A stretch of 64,000 bases of DNA from JALOAT01 sp041685115 (GCA_041685115.1 JAWLGK010000003.1:130854-194853); one strand, 5' to 3'. Counted from the first letter of the stretch, positions 8,283 to 17,483 are shown. Translations and numbers: made by a program. The notes: generated from the letters alone by a model not told the origin.

Positions 8283-8969
8283 TCACTTCGCAGCGAGGGG
8301 AGGTACCGGCATTTTCAGGGTCGTCAGGCCGAGCATGGCCCAGTCCTGCATGCCGCCGCGATACCACTTCAGTTTCCCAGGCGGGTAACCCATCCCGACC
8401 AGCAGGCGGATGTTCGTTGGTGACTGACGGCACCACATGCCGTTGCAGAACATCACCAGTGTCTTGGCAGCACTGAAATCAAAACCGGTACCGTCCTCCT
8501 TGGCGCCAAACCGGTTCACCAGGATCTCGGCCACGCTGAATGCGTCGGCCCCATCCAGGCCTTCCATCAGGGTGTTCCAAGGAATATTCACGGCGCCCGG
8601 GATGGTCCCGTTGGCGACCCAGTCGGGGGTTCGCGAGTCGATCACCAGTACGCTGTCATCACCTGCACTGACCCGTTGCAGATACTCGAGCACTTCCAAT
8701 TCGCCGACGGTTTCGACGCCCGGTGCGATGGTGCCCGGTTGGATGCAGGACGGCGGACACGGCCGTGAGGTCCGGGCGTACTCGCCGCGCAGAACCGCCT
8801 CCTGGTCCTGGTTACGCTGAATAAGCACCTTCTGACCTGCGTGCATCACTTCGACCGCACCCAGCTCGGGCGTGATGTTCACAGCCAGTTGCTCGCCGCC
8901 GAAGGCAGGGGCCGATGAAAGCAGGCCGAAGGTGAGCATGGCGATGGCGCGTGTTTGATTCCCGGTCAT
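8283..8969 (-). CDS. Periplasmic single-domain rhodanese-like protein
   Basis: A 228-residue protein with a short N-terminal signal-like segment (to about residue 24, SSAPAFG). The C-terminal half is a rhodanese fold: VLVIDSRTPDWVANGTIPGAVNIPW is the Cdc25/rhodanese A-B motif region, and the active-site loop is CNGMWCR with the expected nucleophile at Cys175 and a second cysteine at 180. Cys71 and Cys75 form an extra CPPSC pair. The likely role is sulfane-sulfur handling or thiol chemistry in the periplasm. The gene lies 147 bases downstream of a PhnD-like binding protein on the same strand and may be co-transcribed with it. Confidence 0.82.
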   Translation of the reverse strand: MTGNQTRAIAMLTFGLLSSAPAFGGEQLAVNITPELGAVEVMHAGQKVLIQRNQDQEAVLRGEYARTSRPCPPSCIQPGTIAPGVETVGELEVLEYLQRVSAGDDSVLVIDSRTPDWVANGTIPGAVNIPWNTLMEGLDGADAFSVAEILVNRFGAKEDGTGFDFSAAKTLVMFCNGMWCRQSPTNIRLLVGMGYPPGKLKWYRGGMQDWAMLGLTTLKMPVPPLAAK

Positions 8970-9115
8970 TTTCTTGTTTCTTCCTTTTTCGCGGTTTCGG
9001 CAGTTTTTCGAGGGCGCGATTTTTGCTGGCGCACGGGGGCCGGGAAACAGGGAAAAGACTTATTGCCCCCTTATGGTGCCGGGGTCACGCTCGTTTTGTG
9101 ATGGCGCTCACACCG

Positions 9116-9922
9116 TCACCAGCCCCATACCACGCCTTCGAGCAACTTCTCGTTTCCGGCGTAAGCGCTGCTCGTGGCGGGCAAGAAGATGCCCGTGCCG
9201 TTGCCCGCGAGTTTCTGGAGCAGGGGCTTCAGGGTCGGCAGCGTATGGGCCTGGCCCAAGGCGGCGACGAGATCCGCATGAACGCGCGGATCCACGCGCG
9301 GTCCGGCGGTGAGGGTGAGGTTGGGCAGCTTGTTGCTGGTGAACAAGGTGCGCAGGCCGGCGGTCTTTTCCGGCGGCAATTTTTCGAGGAAGTAACTGGG
9401 CAGTATCACCGCACTGCATCGTGCACCCAGGAAGGCCTCGAACGAACCCTTCACGCCGCCGCGCGGCGCTACCAGCTTTGGCGCATGATACGGGCTGAAC
9501 TGGGCGAGCAGCACCACGGCCGCCAGGTTCGGCGATGCCATGGAACAGACTTTTTCGAATTTCAGGGCGTCCAGGGAGGTGGGGCCGTCCTGGTGGGTGA
9601 ACAAGGTGTAATCGAGGTGACCGTCGAGGCGCACCAGGGGGACGTGCCCGGTATGGGCGATACGCCAGGCGACGAAGTGCGGGCCGTCGAGGACGAAGTC
9701 GTAGTGTCCTTCCTGGATGTGGCGGCTGTAGGCCGCCCAGCTTTCCGGCGCCTCGAAAACGACCTGGTCGCCGACGATGCGGCTGAGTTCCTTGGCCAGC
9801 GGGGTATAGAACCGCCTGGCCTCGGCGGCATCTTCACGGGGTGGGGCCGAGAACACAAACTGGGCGGATACCGCCGGGACGAACAGGACTAACGACAAAC
9901 ACAGGACGAAGCGGTAGAACAT
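9116..9922 (-). CDS. PhnD-type phosphate/phosphonate family periplasmic binding protein
   Basis: About 268 residues. The N-terminus MFYRFVLCLSLVLFVPAVSA is a clean Sec signal peptide. The rest follows the type 2 periplasmic-binding-protein fold of the PhnD family (FYTPLAKELSRIVG, then YDFVLDGPHFVAWR, then ASPNLAAVVLL). The frame could also start at a GTG at 9931; I chose the ATG at 9922 because it begins directly at the signal peptide. There is no permease or ATPase gene nearby, so this is an orphan binding protein. Orphans of this family often serve as ligand sensors, or bind other oxyanions, rather than importing phosphonate. It is divergent from the coiled-coil membrane gene at 10202. Confidence 0.8.
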   Translation of the reverse strand: MFYRFVLCLSLVLFVPAVSAQFVFSAPPREDAAEARRFYTPLAKELSRIVGDQVVFEAPESWAAYSRHIQEGHYDFVLDGPHFVAWRIAHTGHVPLVRLDGHLDYTLFTHQDGPTSLDALKFEKVCSMASPNLAAVVLLAQFSPYHAPKLVAPRGGVKGSFEAFLGARCSAVILPSYFLEKLPPEKTAGLRTLFTSNKLPNLTLTAGPRVDPRVHADLVAALGQAHTLPTLKPLLQKLAGNGTGIFLPATSSAYAGNEKLLEGVVWGW

Positions 9923-10201
9923 GGGATCCACAATCTTCTTGATGAACGGGCCGGAGATGATATCGGCATTTATTCATGCGATGCATTGCGCAAGCGCAAG
10001 TGAACCTGCCGCCGATGAGTGGGCGCGATAGCACCCGTGTGCCCACGGCAGCACCGTGGCAGGAGCGTGCAACGGTTCTCAGTTGCAAGTTTTCTTTAGC
10101 TCGTTGTCGCGGTTCTCATGGCTCTTCGTGACCCATTTAACAGTTGTGAATCAGGTTAACGCTTATTTATCGACGATAAAACACTAAGAAGGGGTCGAAC
10201 T

Positions 10202-11629
10202 ATGTCCGCTGAAGGCTGGTATCTCATTTTCCCCGATTCACCCGGCGCGTCCATAGCCATGCTCGTGGTGCTCGGCATGGTCGTCCTGTACCTGGCCCGT
10301 ATGCCGGTTCATCAGGCGATACGCTCGATCACGCGCGTGCTGCGCAACGGCATGCGGCTTACGGCCCGCAGCCTGGAACTGCTGGAAAAGCGACTGGTTG
10401 CGCGCAACCGGGAGGTTCTGCTCAGCGCCGGGCGCGAAGCGGCGGAGCGGGTAGTCGAACGGGAGTTTGAGCGCGTCGAGGCGGCGGTCAACCGCGACCT
10501 GTCCGACTACCCGGCCCTGCACCGGCGCCTCAGCGCCTCGATCCAGCGTATCGAGGAAGACTATCAGTCCCATGCGGAAAGCCCGCCCGCGCCCGATGAT
10601 TGGGTACACGCGGTGGACACCATCGCGAAGATCTCATCGACACGCGACACCATGACGAAAGTCCTCAAGGACATCCAGACCTCCATCGAAAGGGATCAGT
10701 CCACGGCCCTGGAGGAATACCGCAAGGCCACCAACGAGCGTCATCGTCTGTTGTCCCGCGCCATGCCGCACTGGCGCAAGCTGGTGAAGGGCATCGATTC
10801 GGTTTCAGTGGCGCTGAACCGCTTGCTGGAGCGTTCACGCAGCATCGACCGTTATATGGAAGAGTACCGCAGCATCGTGCGTGGCGATGAACATGCGGAG
10901 CGGGCGCTGTCGTCGTCTTCCATCACCCAGTTCTTCATCGCCGGCCTGGTGCTGGTGATTGCGGTGGGCGGCGCCCTGGTGAACTTCCACCTCATTGCGC
11001 GTCCGTTGCAGGAGATGGTGGGCGGGAGTGCCTACATCGCCGGCTTCAAGGTGTCGCAGGTGGCGGCGCTGGTGATCATCCTGATGGAAATCGCCATGGG
11101 TCTGTTCTTCATGGAGGCCATGCGCGTCACGCGCCTGTTTCCCGTGATCTCCGCCCTGGACGACCGCTTGCGTATCCGCATGGGCTGGGCCGCCTTCGTG
11201 CTGCTGTTCATCCTGGCCAGCGTCGAGGCCGGTTTGGCCTACATGCGCGAAATCCTTGCGCAGGACGATGCCGCGCTGATCGCCCAGTTGGCCGGCACGG
11301 ACACTGCCGTGGCCGGGCAGCAGTGGATCACTGCTGCCGCACAGATGGGCATGGGCTTCATCCTGCCGTTCGCTCTGACCTTCGTGGCCATCCCGCTGGA
11401 GTCGTTCATCCATGCGGCACGCACGGTATCCGGCGTGCTCGCGGTTCTCGGACTGAGGGCGCTCGCATTCTTTTTCCGCCTCGGCGGCAACATCTTCCAC
11501 CACCTGGGTGCGCTGTTGATTCAGATCTACGACATCGCGGCCTTCGCGCCGCTGGGTATCGAGCGGCTGATCGCCAGCCGCAGCGCCGAACACAAGGCGT
11601 CACCGCGGGCAAAGGTTGCGGAGGCCTGA
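10202..11629 (+). CDS. Polytopic membrane protein with long cytoplasmic or periplasmic coiled coil
   Basis: A 475-residue protein of no family I recognise. One hydrophobic helix lies at about residues 14-32. A highly charged helical region of roughly 200 residues (about 40-240) follows, then about five more membrane helices between 240 and 425, and a basic tail. The layout recalls coiled-coil sensors or large-conductance channels, but no defining motif is visible. The ATG at 10202 is preceded by AAGGGG. The stop is separated by 2 bases from the start of a VWA lipoprotein, so the two form a tight operon and probably act together in the envelope. It is divergent from the PhnD-like gene, with a 279-base region between. 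Confidence 0.7.
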   Translation: MSAEGWYLIFPDSPGASIAMLVVLGMVVLYLARMPVHQAIRSITRVLRNGMRLTARSLELLEKRLVARNREVLLSAGREAAERVVEREFERVEAAVNRDLSDYPALHRRLSASIQRIEEDYQSHAESPPAPDDWVHAVDTIAKISSTRDTMTKVLKDIQTSIERDQSTALEEYRKATNERHRLLSRAMPHWRKLVKGIDSVSVALNRLLERSRSIDRYMEEYRSIVRGDEHAERALSSSSITQFFIAGLVLVIAVGGALVNFHLIARPLQEMVGGSAYIAGFKVSQVAALVIILMEIAMGLFFMEAMRVTRLFPVISALDDRLRIRMGWAAFVLLFILASVEAGLAYMREILAQDDAALIAQLAGTDTAVAGQQWITAAAQMGMGFILPFALTFVAIPLESFIHAARTVSGVLAVLGLRALAFFFRLGGNIFHHLGALLIQIYDIAAFAPLGIERLIASRSAEHKASPRAKVAEA

Positions 11630-11631
11630 TC

Positions 11632-12279
11632 ATGAAGCTCAAGACACTGTTCATCGCCATCGGCTGCCTGGCCGCCACGGCATGCTCCACGCCGGCGGAT
11701 CATCGCCAGGGCGTCTACATGCTTCTCGACACCTCCGGCACCTATACACAGGAGCTGAACAAGGCACAAAGCATCATGAACTACGTGCTGGCAAAGCTCG
11801 ATTCCGCCGACGTCTTCGCGGTGGCGCGCATCGACACCGCCAGTTTCAGCGAAAAGGACATCATCGCCAAGGTGAGCTTCGACGAGCAGCCGAGTCGCGC
11901 CAACCAGCAAAAAAGAGCATTCCTGGAGAACATCAACCGTTTCGTTAAGGAGGTCAAATCCAGCACCTACACAGACATCACGGGTGGCCTGCTCCAGGGC
12001 GTGGAGTTCCTGCGCGAGGCCGGCACGGGCAGCAAGACCATCCTGATCTTCTCCGACATGAAGGAAGAGATCCCGGCGGGCTATGTGCGTGACGTACCGC
12101 TGGATCTCACGGGTATCCAGGTGGTGGCGCTCAACGTCACCAAGCTGCGCGGCGACAACATCGACCCGCGCGAATACGCGGGGCGGCTGGAAGCCTGGCG
12201 CGGCAAGGTGGAACGTGCCGGTGGCGCGTTCCGGGTCATCAACGACCTGGAGCGCCTCGAATCCATCGTGCAGGAGTGA
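11632..12279 (+). CDS. VWA-domain lipoprotein
   Basis: A 215-residue protein. The N-terminus MKLKTLFIAIGCLAATAC is a lipoprotein signal with a lipobox ending at Cys18 (AATAC). The mature part is a von Willebrand factor A fold: YMLLDTSGTY is the first MIDAS segment (DxSxx, with T/Y variation), TDITGGLL supplies the second MIDAS threonine or aspartate, and ILIFSDMKEE is the third. It is therefore a likely metal-dependent protein-binding module on the membrane surface; the residue after DTSG departs from the DxSxS consensus. The ATG at 11632 lies 2 bases after the preceding stop, and a GGAGG-like sequence (GGAGGCC) overlaps the end of the upstream gene. The frame is open further upstream, but only this start gives a signal peptide. 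Confidence 0.82.
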   Translation: MKLKTLFIAIGCLAATACSTPADHRQGVYMLLDTSGTYTQELNKAQSIMNYVLAKLDSADVFAVARIDTASFSEKDIIAKVSFDEQPSRANQQKRAFLENINRFVKEVKSSTYTDITGGLLQGVEFLREAGTGSKTILIFSDMKEEIPAGYVRDVPLDLTGIQVVALNVTKLRGDNIDPREYAGRLEAWRGKVERAGGAFRVINDLERLESIVQE

Positions 12280-12289
12280 AGAAGCGGTC

Positions 12290-12318
12290 CGGCCCGGCAT
12301 CGGTTTGATGCCGGGCCG
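12290..12318 (+). terminator. GC-rich hairpin after VWA lipoprotein gene
   Basis: CGGCCCGGCATC (12290-12301) and GATGCCGGGCCG (12307-12318) are perfect 12-base complements around a 5-base loop, 11 bases after the TGA. No T-run follows, so it may stabilise the mRNA end or work together with Rho rather than as a classical terminator. Confidence 0.55.
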
Positions 12319-12784
12319 CACGACCTTCGCCAACGCAACCGGATATCGGCCATTTTCCTTGCGACCGTTGCGAGCAATACCAAGTGCTGAACAGGAGCAA
12401 GCCGGACTGCTTCGCTGCTCGTAATGAGCAAGCTCCGTCCGTGGACCTGACATCCGACCCCTCCATCAGACATACATCCCTTCCATCACCGTTTCGCTCG
12501 GGCGGGCGCAGTTTCGTTCCTGAAGCGAGCACCATGAAAATCTGTTCCTGAGCCTGGCCGTTCCGTTAGTTCACGCGTTGGGTGATCCCTGCGGGCCTCG
12601 CGCGTGCTTAGCTTAAAAAAAGGCCGGTGGATATATCCATGGGACTGGCGGAACGAGCGGTGTTCGGCAGGTGCTCTTACCTTCCGTGCGTGTGCGCCTC
12701 GGTGTGGTCCGCCTGCCTGTGCACACGGCGCCCAGCAAGACCACAGGTGGCCGAGCCAGGTGCGATCACGGGGTGTGCCGGGCC
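12319..12784. other. Intergenic region without recognisable gene
   Basis: About 466 bases between the hairpin and the AI-2E family gene. Short open frames occur on both strands but lack ribosome sites and resemble nothing I know. An A-run (AAAAAAA at about 12614-12621) precedes GGTGGATATATCCATGG, a small palindrome. The promoter of the transporter gene should be in this region. Confidence 0.4.
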
Positions 12785-13834
12785 ATGCGCCTGAACGAGC
12801 AGGCCCATAGCTTGGTGGACATTGCACGCCAGAGCCTGCCAGTGGTGGCGTTGGTCGTGTTGGCCGTAGCCCTGGTGGGCGTGCTCTATGCGGGCGCGGA
12901 ATTGTTCCTGCTGCTGTTCGCAGGCCTGCTGCTGGCCTTGTTGTTGCGTGCTTTGGCGCGCCCTTTGGAACGTGCGAGGGTTCCGGCAGGCCTGGCCTTC
13001 GTCGCGGCCGTTTTCATCTTTTTCAGCGTCCTGGGCGGTGTGCTGCTGCTGTTTGGTCCGCTGCTCATCGACGGCTTCGCCCAACTCGCCGAGAGTCTGC
13101 CCGAGGCCGCGGGCGTGGTGATGGAAAAACTCAAAGACCATCCGGCGGTGGTGCGCTCACTCCAGGACGCCCTGGGCGGACAGGGGGCAGGTATCGCCTC
13201 CGGAACCCTGGCGCGTGTTGCAGGGATTTTTTCCACCGTCATCGGTGGGGCGATAGCCCTGGTGGTGGTGGTATTTACCGCGGTGTATGTGGCGGCGGAG
13301 CCGGACCTGTACCGCACCGGGCTGCTGCGGCTCGTGCCGCCGCGCAGCCGCCCCCAGGCGGGTCTGCTCCTTGATGAGCTTACCTACATGCTGACGTGGT
13401 GGCTGTTCGGCCAGTTCGTCTCCATGTTCACCATCGGCGTGTTGACCTGGGTGGGACTGATGCTCCTCGGCGTGCCCCTCGCTACTACGCTCGCGCTGGC
13501 GGCGGCACTGCTGACGTTCATTCCCACCATCGGCCCCGTGCTCGCCGCCATTCCCGCTGTGCTCGTGGGCTTCACCGAGACACCGTTGCTCGCTGTCTAC
13601 GTGGTCCTGCTATACATCGCGGTGGAAAGCCTCGAAAGCTATTTGGTGACACCCTTGGTGCAGCGCCAAGTGGTGAACCTGCCGCCCGTGCTGGTGCTCG
13701 CCGCCCAGTTGCTGTTGGCGGTGCAGTACGGACTGCTCGGCCTGTTCGTGGCAGCCCCCCTTTCGGTGCTGTTCATGGTGCTGGTCAAGCGGGTCTACGT
13801 GGAGGGGGTGCTCGGCGATACGGAACAGACGTGA
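12785..13834 (+). CDS. AI-2E family (PerM/TqsA-like) transporter
   Basis: About 349 residues, nearly all hydrophobic, with eight or so membrane helices and the family layout: two N-terminal helices, a charged amphipathic segment (SLPEAAGVVMEKLKDH), a helix, then RLVPPRSRPQ, and near the end FIPTIGPVLAAIPAVLVGF and SYLVTPLVQRQVVNLPPV. The P-x-(I/V)GP...IPA and (Y/L)TP...Q.R.V.L.P motifs are typical of the AI-2E/UPF0118 family. Members export small molecules or act as Na+/H+ antiporters. The substrate cannot be deduced here. The start ATG at 12785 is chosen over an upstream extension that is arginine-rich and not membrane-like. Confidence 0.85.
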   Translation: MRLNEQAHSLVDIARQSLPVVALVVLAVALVGVLYAGAELFLLLFAGLLLALLLRALARPLERARVPAGLAFVAAVFIFFSVLGGVLLLFGPLLIDGFAQLAESLPEAAGVVMEKLKDHPAVVRSLQDALGGQGAGIASGTLARVAGIFSTVIGGAIALVVVVFTAVYVAAEPDLYRTGLLRLVPPRSRPQAGLLLDELTYMLTWWLFGQFVSMFTIGVLTWVGLMLLGVPLATTLALAAALLTFIPTIGPVLAAIPAVLVGFTETPLLAVYVVLLYIAVESLESYLVTPLVQRQVVNLPPVLVLAAQLLLAVQYGLLGLFVAAPLSVLFMVLVKRVYVEGVLGDTEQT

Positions 13835-13934
13835 GTACGTGGGAAAGATGCCGAGACTCGCCCGGTTCCGTTCCGCGACGGATTGTCGCGTGATAGCCTT
13901 GCGGCGCCACTGGAGGCCTGCGAATCGCCCAGCC

Positions 13935-14564
13935 ATGACTGAAGTCGAATACATCAAGTACTTTGCCGGCCTGCTGGCCATCGTCAATCCCATCGGTTCA
14001 GTACCGATCTTCATCAGCCTAACCCGTCAGCAGACCTTGGCCGAGCGCGCGCGCACGGCGCGCCTCAGCGCCACCACGGTGGCCGTGGTGCTTACCGTGG
14101 CGCTGGTTACGGGCGAAAGCATCCTGCAGTTCTTCGGCATCAGTCTCGCCTCGTTCCGCGTGGGCGGCGGTATCCTGGTGCTGCTCATCGCCATCTCCAT
14201 GCTGCACGCGCGGGTGAGCCCGGCGAAGCAGACCGAAGAGGAGGTCCAGGACGCCGCGGAAAAGGAGACCGTGGCGGTGATCCCCATGGGTATACCGCTG
14301 CTCTCGGGCCCGGGCGCGATCAGTACGGTCATCGTGTATGCCGGTCGTGGCGATGCGGTGGGTCATTACGCGCTGCTGGAACTGGAGATCCTGCTCATTG
14401 CCGTGGTGGTCTGGCTCTCGTTCCGAGCGGCGCCGTACATCGCCGGCATGCTGGGGCGCACCGGCATCAACGTGGTCACGCGCCTGATGGGCCTCATCAT
14501 GGCCGCCATCGCGGTGGAAATCATGGCCAACGGCATCAAGCAACTTTTCCCCGGCCTGGCCTGA
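13935..14564 (+). CDS. MarC family integral membrane protein
   Basis: A 209-residue protein of six predicted helices. The N-terminus (FAGLLAIVNPIGSVPIF), IPMGIPLLSGPGAIST in the middle and the closing TRLMGLIMAAIAVEIMANG are signatures of the MarC/YchE/YhgN family. The molecular function of the family is unsettled; the historical link to multiple antibiotic resistance is not supported by direct evidence. The ATG at 13935 begins the conserved helix, and the upstream extension of the same frame is not conserved in character. It is about 100 bases downstream of the AI-2E transporter on the same strand. Confidence 0.88.
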   Translation: MTEVEYIKYFAGLLAIVNPIGSVPIFISLTRQQTLAERARTARLSATTVAVVLTVALVTGESILQFFGISLASFRVGGGILVLLIAISMLHARVSPAKQTEEEVQDAAEKETVAVIPMGIPLLSGPGAISTVIVYAGRGDAVGHYALLELEILLIAVVVWLSFRAAPYIAGMLGRTGINVVTRLMGLIMAAIAVEIMANGIKQLFPGLA

Positions 14565-14721
14565 AGGCCAAGCGGCTCGGTTCGATGCGCTGCGCGGGAC
14601 AGCCCCCGTACCCGGCGCGCACCCATCCCGTGTCGGAGTGGTATTCCCCTACGTCAGGCGGGTACACTGGCCGGCGTTCCGAATAAGAAGACAAGGTGTT
14701 CATGTGCAAAGGGAGTGCGCC

Positions 14722-16506
14722 ATGGGCCTGAAAGGGTCCTCGCCAGACGCAACCATCTACGTGGTCGACAACCGCGGTGAACCGACCGACTGGTTAAGCG
14801 AAGAATTGCGTCGTCAGGGCGCAGCGTCGGTCGAACACGTGAACGCGGGCGAGCTGCGTGCGCGATTGGCGCCGGTGCACTACGGCCGTGACGGTGATGC
14901 CGCGCTCGTGGTGTTCTGCATGGAGCGCATGGACGAGGCACTCTTGGATCATTGCCGCCGCTTCCATGACCTCATCGAGCATGGCCGACTCGGCATCGTC
15001 GGCCTGGTGTATGGGCCGGTGCCCGATGAGGCCGCCTGGGGCGATGCGCTGGCGAGCGGGTGCGTCGACGTGCTGCATACGGACGGCCGTCTCATCCGTC
15101 AGGACCTGCATCACCGCCTGCTGCTGGCCTGGAAGCTGATCAACGAACGGCGTCTGCGCGTCACGCAGGAGCAGCATTACCAGATGCAACTGGCCGACCG
15201 GCGTGTCATGGAGGCGCGCAGCCATTACGCCGCCAATCACGATCTGGTGACCGAACTGGCCAACCGCAGCGCCTTCGAACGGGCGCTCGGCGCCTGTATC
15301 GAGCTGGGTCGCCAGCGTGGCATCACCAACGCCCTGCTGCATCTGGATATCGACCGTTTCAAACTGCACAACGAGGTGGCTGGGCACGGCGCCGGTGACC
15401 ACCTTCTGTTGCTGGTCGCCAATATCCTTCGTGGGGCCTTGCCGCCCGAATACCTTCTTGGCCGGCTGGGTGCCGATGAATTCGCGGTGCTGCTGCAAGG
15501 GGCGGACGAGCAGGAGGCTATGCGCCTCGCCGATGACTTGCGTGTGCGCGTGTCGCAAATCGAGCCTGACGGCGAACACATCGTCTATCACGTGGCGGCC
15601 AGCTGCGGGGTGACCGTATTCCTGCCGGGCAGCGTGTCCAACGCAAGCCAGGTGTTCGCCCAGGCGGAACAGGCGTGCTATGTGGCGAAAACGCGTGGCG
15701 GCAATGCCATCCATCGCTTCAGTCATGACGATCGCGCCCTGGCACATCTGCGCGAGGATATGCATTGGGCCCGCCCCATCCGCCAGGCCTTGGCGGAGGA
15801 CCGTTTCTTTCTCGCCTTTCAGCCCATCCTGTCCGTGGCCGAAGGACGCATTTCCCACTACGAGGCCCTGCTGCGCATCCCCACCGCCTGTGGCGGTGAC
15901 GGTGAGTCCGCACGCTTCATGTTGGCCGCGGAACGCCTGGGGCTCGCGCAACAGATAGATCTATGGGTGGTTAACAAGGCGCTGGATTTTCTCCACGAAC
16001 ACCCCGACCTTCGCCTGGCGGTCAACCTGTCGAGCCATGCCTTTCAGGAGCCGGGCCTGCTGCCGCTGCTCAAGAAGAAGCTGGCCGCCACCCAGGTTTC
16101 GCCGGAACGACTCACCTTCGAGATCACAGAGACCGCCGCGATCGTCAATCTGGTGCACACGCGACGCCTGATTTGTGAAATCGCCGCGTTGGGTTGCAGG
16201 TTTGCTCTCGATGACTTCGGTTCGGGCTTCAGCTCCTATAATTACATCAAGCATTTTCCCATCGATATGCTGAAGATCGACGGTTCGTTCATCGTGGGTA
16301 TTCGCGATGATCGCCGCGACAAGGCCATCGTCCAGTCGATGGTGGATGTGGGCCACAGCCTGGATAAGGAAGTCGTGGCGGAATTTATCGAGGACGGTGC
16401 GACGTTCCGGTTGCTGGTGGAGATGGGCATCGATTATGGACAGGGCTATTTCATCGGTCGGCCGACGCTCGACCTGAAAGCTGCGAAGGATCGGTTAAAG
16501 CAATGA
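14722..16506 (+). CDS. EAL phosphodiesterase with degenerate GGDEF and N-terminal receiver-like domain
   Basis: About 594 residues. Residues 1-125 resemble a CheY-like fold (TIYVVDNRGEP, VLHTDGR) without a clear phosphoacceptor. The GGDEF domain carries GADEF at about 248-252 and is probably not catalytic, perhaps a GTP sensor. The EAL domain starts at about residue 360 and keeps its catalytic set: YEALLR, NLSSH, EITET, ALDDFGSGFSS, KIDG, VAEFIE and QGYFIGRP. It should hydrolyse c-di-GMP. The ATG at 14722 follows GGGAG; the frame is open to a GTG at 14638, but those residues look random. The TGA overlaps the next gene's ATG (ATGA), so translation is coupled to the HDOD protein. Confidence 0.88.
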   Translation: MGLKGSSPDATIYVVDNRGEPTDWLSEELRRQGAASVEHVNAGELRARLAPVHYGRDGDAALVVFCMERMDEALLDHCRRFHDLIEHGRLGIVGLVYGPVPDEAAWGDALASGCVDVLHTDGRLIRQDLHHRLLLAWKLINERRLRVTQEQHYQMQLADRRVMEARSHYAANHDLVTELANRSAFERALGACIELGRQRGITNALLHLDIDRFKLHNEVAGHGAGDHLLLLVANILRGALPPEYLLGRLGADEFAVLLQGADEQEAMRLADDLRVRVSQIEPDGEHIVYHVAASCGVTVFLPGSVSNASQVFAQAEQACYVAKTRGGNAIHRFSHDDRALAHLREDMHWARPIRQALAEDRFFLAFQPILSVAEGRISHYEALLRIPTACGGDGESARFMLAAERLGLAQQIDLWVVNKALDFLHEHPDLRLAVNLSSHAFQEPGLLPLLKKKLAATQVSPERLTFEITETAAIVNLVHTRRLICEIAALGCRFALDDFGSGFSSYNYIKHFPIDMLKIDGSFIVGIRDDRRDKAIVQSMVDVGHSLDKEVVAEFIEDGATFRLLVEMGIDYGQGYFIGRPTLDLKAAKDRLKQ

Positions 16507-17372
16507 CGTTTATCCGTTTCGATCGGACGGACCTCAAGGTTGATGATTTACTGCTTGGGGACGTGGCGCTGGTGTCTCCACCCGAAGTCTACGCCCGCTT
16601 GACGCACCTGCTGGAAAATGCGGAGGCAACGTTGACAGCCGTCGTCGACGTGATTGAGCACGACCCTGCGCTCGCTGCGCGGCTGTTGCGCCTCGCCAAC
16701 AGCCCCTTCTTCGCGCTGCTGCGGCCAGTGCTCAACGTCAGTGAGGCCATCGCCCTCATCGGTATCCAGGAGTTGAAGCAGCTGGTGCTCGCCACTGAGG
16801 TCATCCGCCACTTCGACGGGATTCCAGCGAACCTGATCGACATCTACGCCTTCTGGCGCCAGAGCGTGCGTTGCGCCGTGCTGGCGCGGCTGTTGGCTGA
16901 CCGTCGTTCGCCGCCCCTGGATGCGGATGCAATGTTCGTGGCGGCTCTGTTGCATGGCGTTGGTCATCTGGTCATCTACGCCCGCCTTCCGGAATTGGGC
17001 CGCAAGACCCTGCTCGAGCACCGCTATCGTGGCGAGCCCTTGTATGCCATGCAGCGCGAATTCATCGGCTTCGATTACGCGCAAGTGGGCGAAGCGCTGG
17101 CGCGGCGCTGGCGGTTGCCCGAGCTGTTTCGTTGTGTGATTGCCTGGCACATCCATCCGGAGCAGGCCGAGAGCCACGGCGCAGAAGCGGCGTTGGTGCA
17201 TCTGGCCCTTGCCGCAGGGCGGGCGCCGTCGTTTGATCGCGAACAGGTGCGCGACTTCCTGCCGCGCGAGAGCAGCGCCTGGGAGCTGGCCGGCATCACC
17301 CACGCCATGCTCGAAGACGCCCTGTCCGAGGCCGAGCAGGATTTCCTGGCGGCGCTCGCACTGCTGCGTTGA
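16503..17372 (+). CDS. HDOD domain protein
   Basis: A 289-residue cytoplasmic protein. Residues 25-215 form an HDOD domain: VVDVIEHDPALAARLLRLANSPFF is the classical entry motif, followed by SEAIALIGIQELKQLVLA and AALLHGVGHLVIY. HDOD domains resemble HD phosphohydrolases without the metal site and act in signalling complexes. The ATG overlaps the stop of the EAL protein (16503-16506), and this pairing is what suggests that the two work as one regulatory unit. No GGDEF, CheW or output domain is attached. Confidence 0.87.
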   Translation: MTFIRFDRTDLKVDDLLLGDVALVSPPEVYARLTHLLENAEATLTAVVDVIEHDPALAARLLRLANSPFFALLRPVLNVSEAIALIGIQELKQLVLATEVIRHFDGIPANLIDIYAFWRQSVRCAVLARLLADRRSPPLDADAMFVAALLHGVGHLVIYARLPELGRKTLLEHRYRGEPLYAMQREFIGFDYAQVGEALARRWRLPELFRCVIAWHIHPEQAESHGAEAALVHLALAAGRAPSFDREQVRDFLPRESSAWELAGITHAMLEDALSEAEQDFLAALALLR

Positions 17373-17391
17373 AGCCCAGTAAAACAACGGC

Positions 17392-17435
17392 CCCAACGCA
17401 GAGGCGCAGAGGCGCAGAGACCCCAGAGGGATTTG
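17392..17435. repeat. Purine-rich dispersed repeat
   Basis: Contains GCAGAGGCGCAGAGGCGCAG, an internally repeated 'gcagaggc' unit. Its complement-like forms occur at 44192-44240 (GCGGCCTCTGCGTCTCTGCG) and within the large inverted repeat at 38795-38883. No gene overlaps it. Confidence 0.6.
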
Positions 17436-17483
17436 TATCGTTCCCATGTAGGCTCTCCGTGTGTCAGTTCGCTGACAAGAGCA

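Noticed and set aside
17462..17477. TGTCAG-TTCG-CTGACA hairpin as a classical terminator of the cob/rlmA unit
   Set aside because: The stem is only 6 bp and no T-run follows on either strand; it may be a minor stabiliser, so it is not listed as a terminator.
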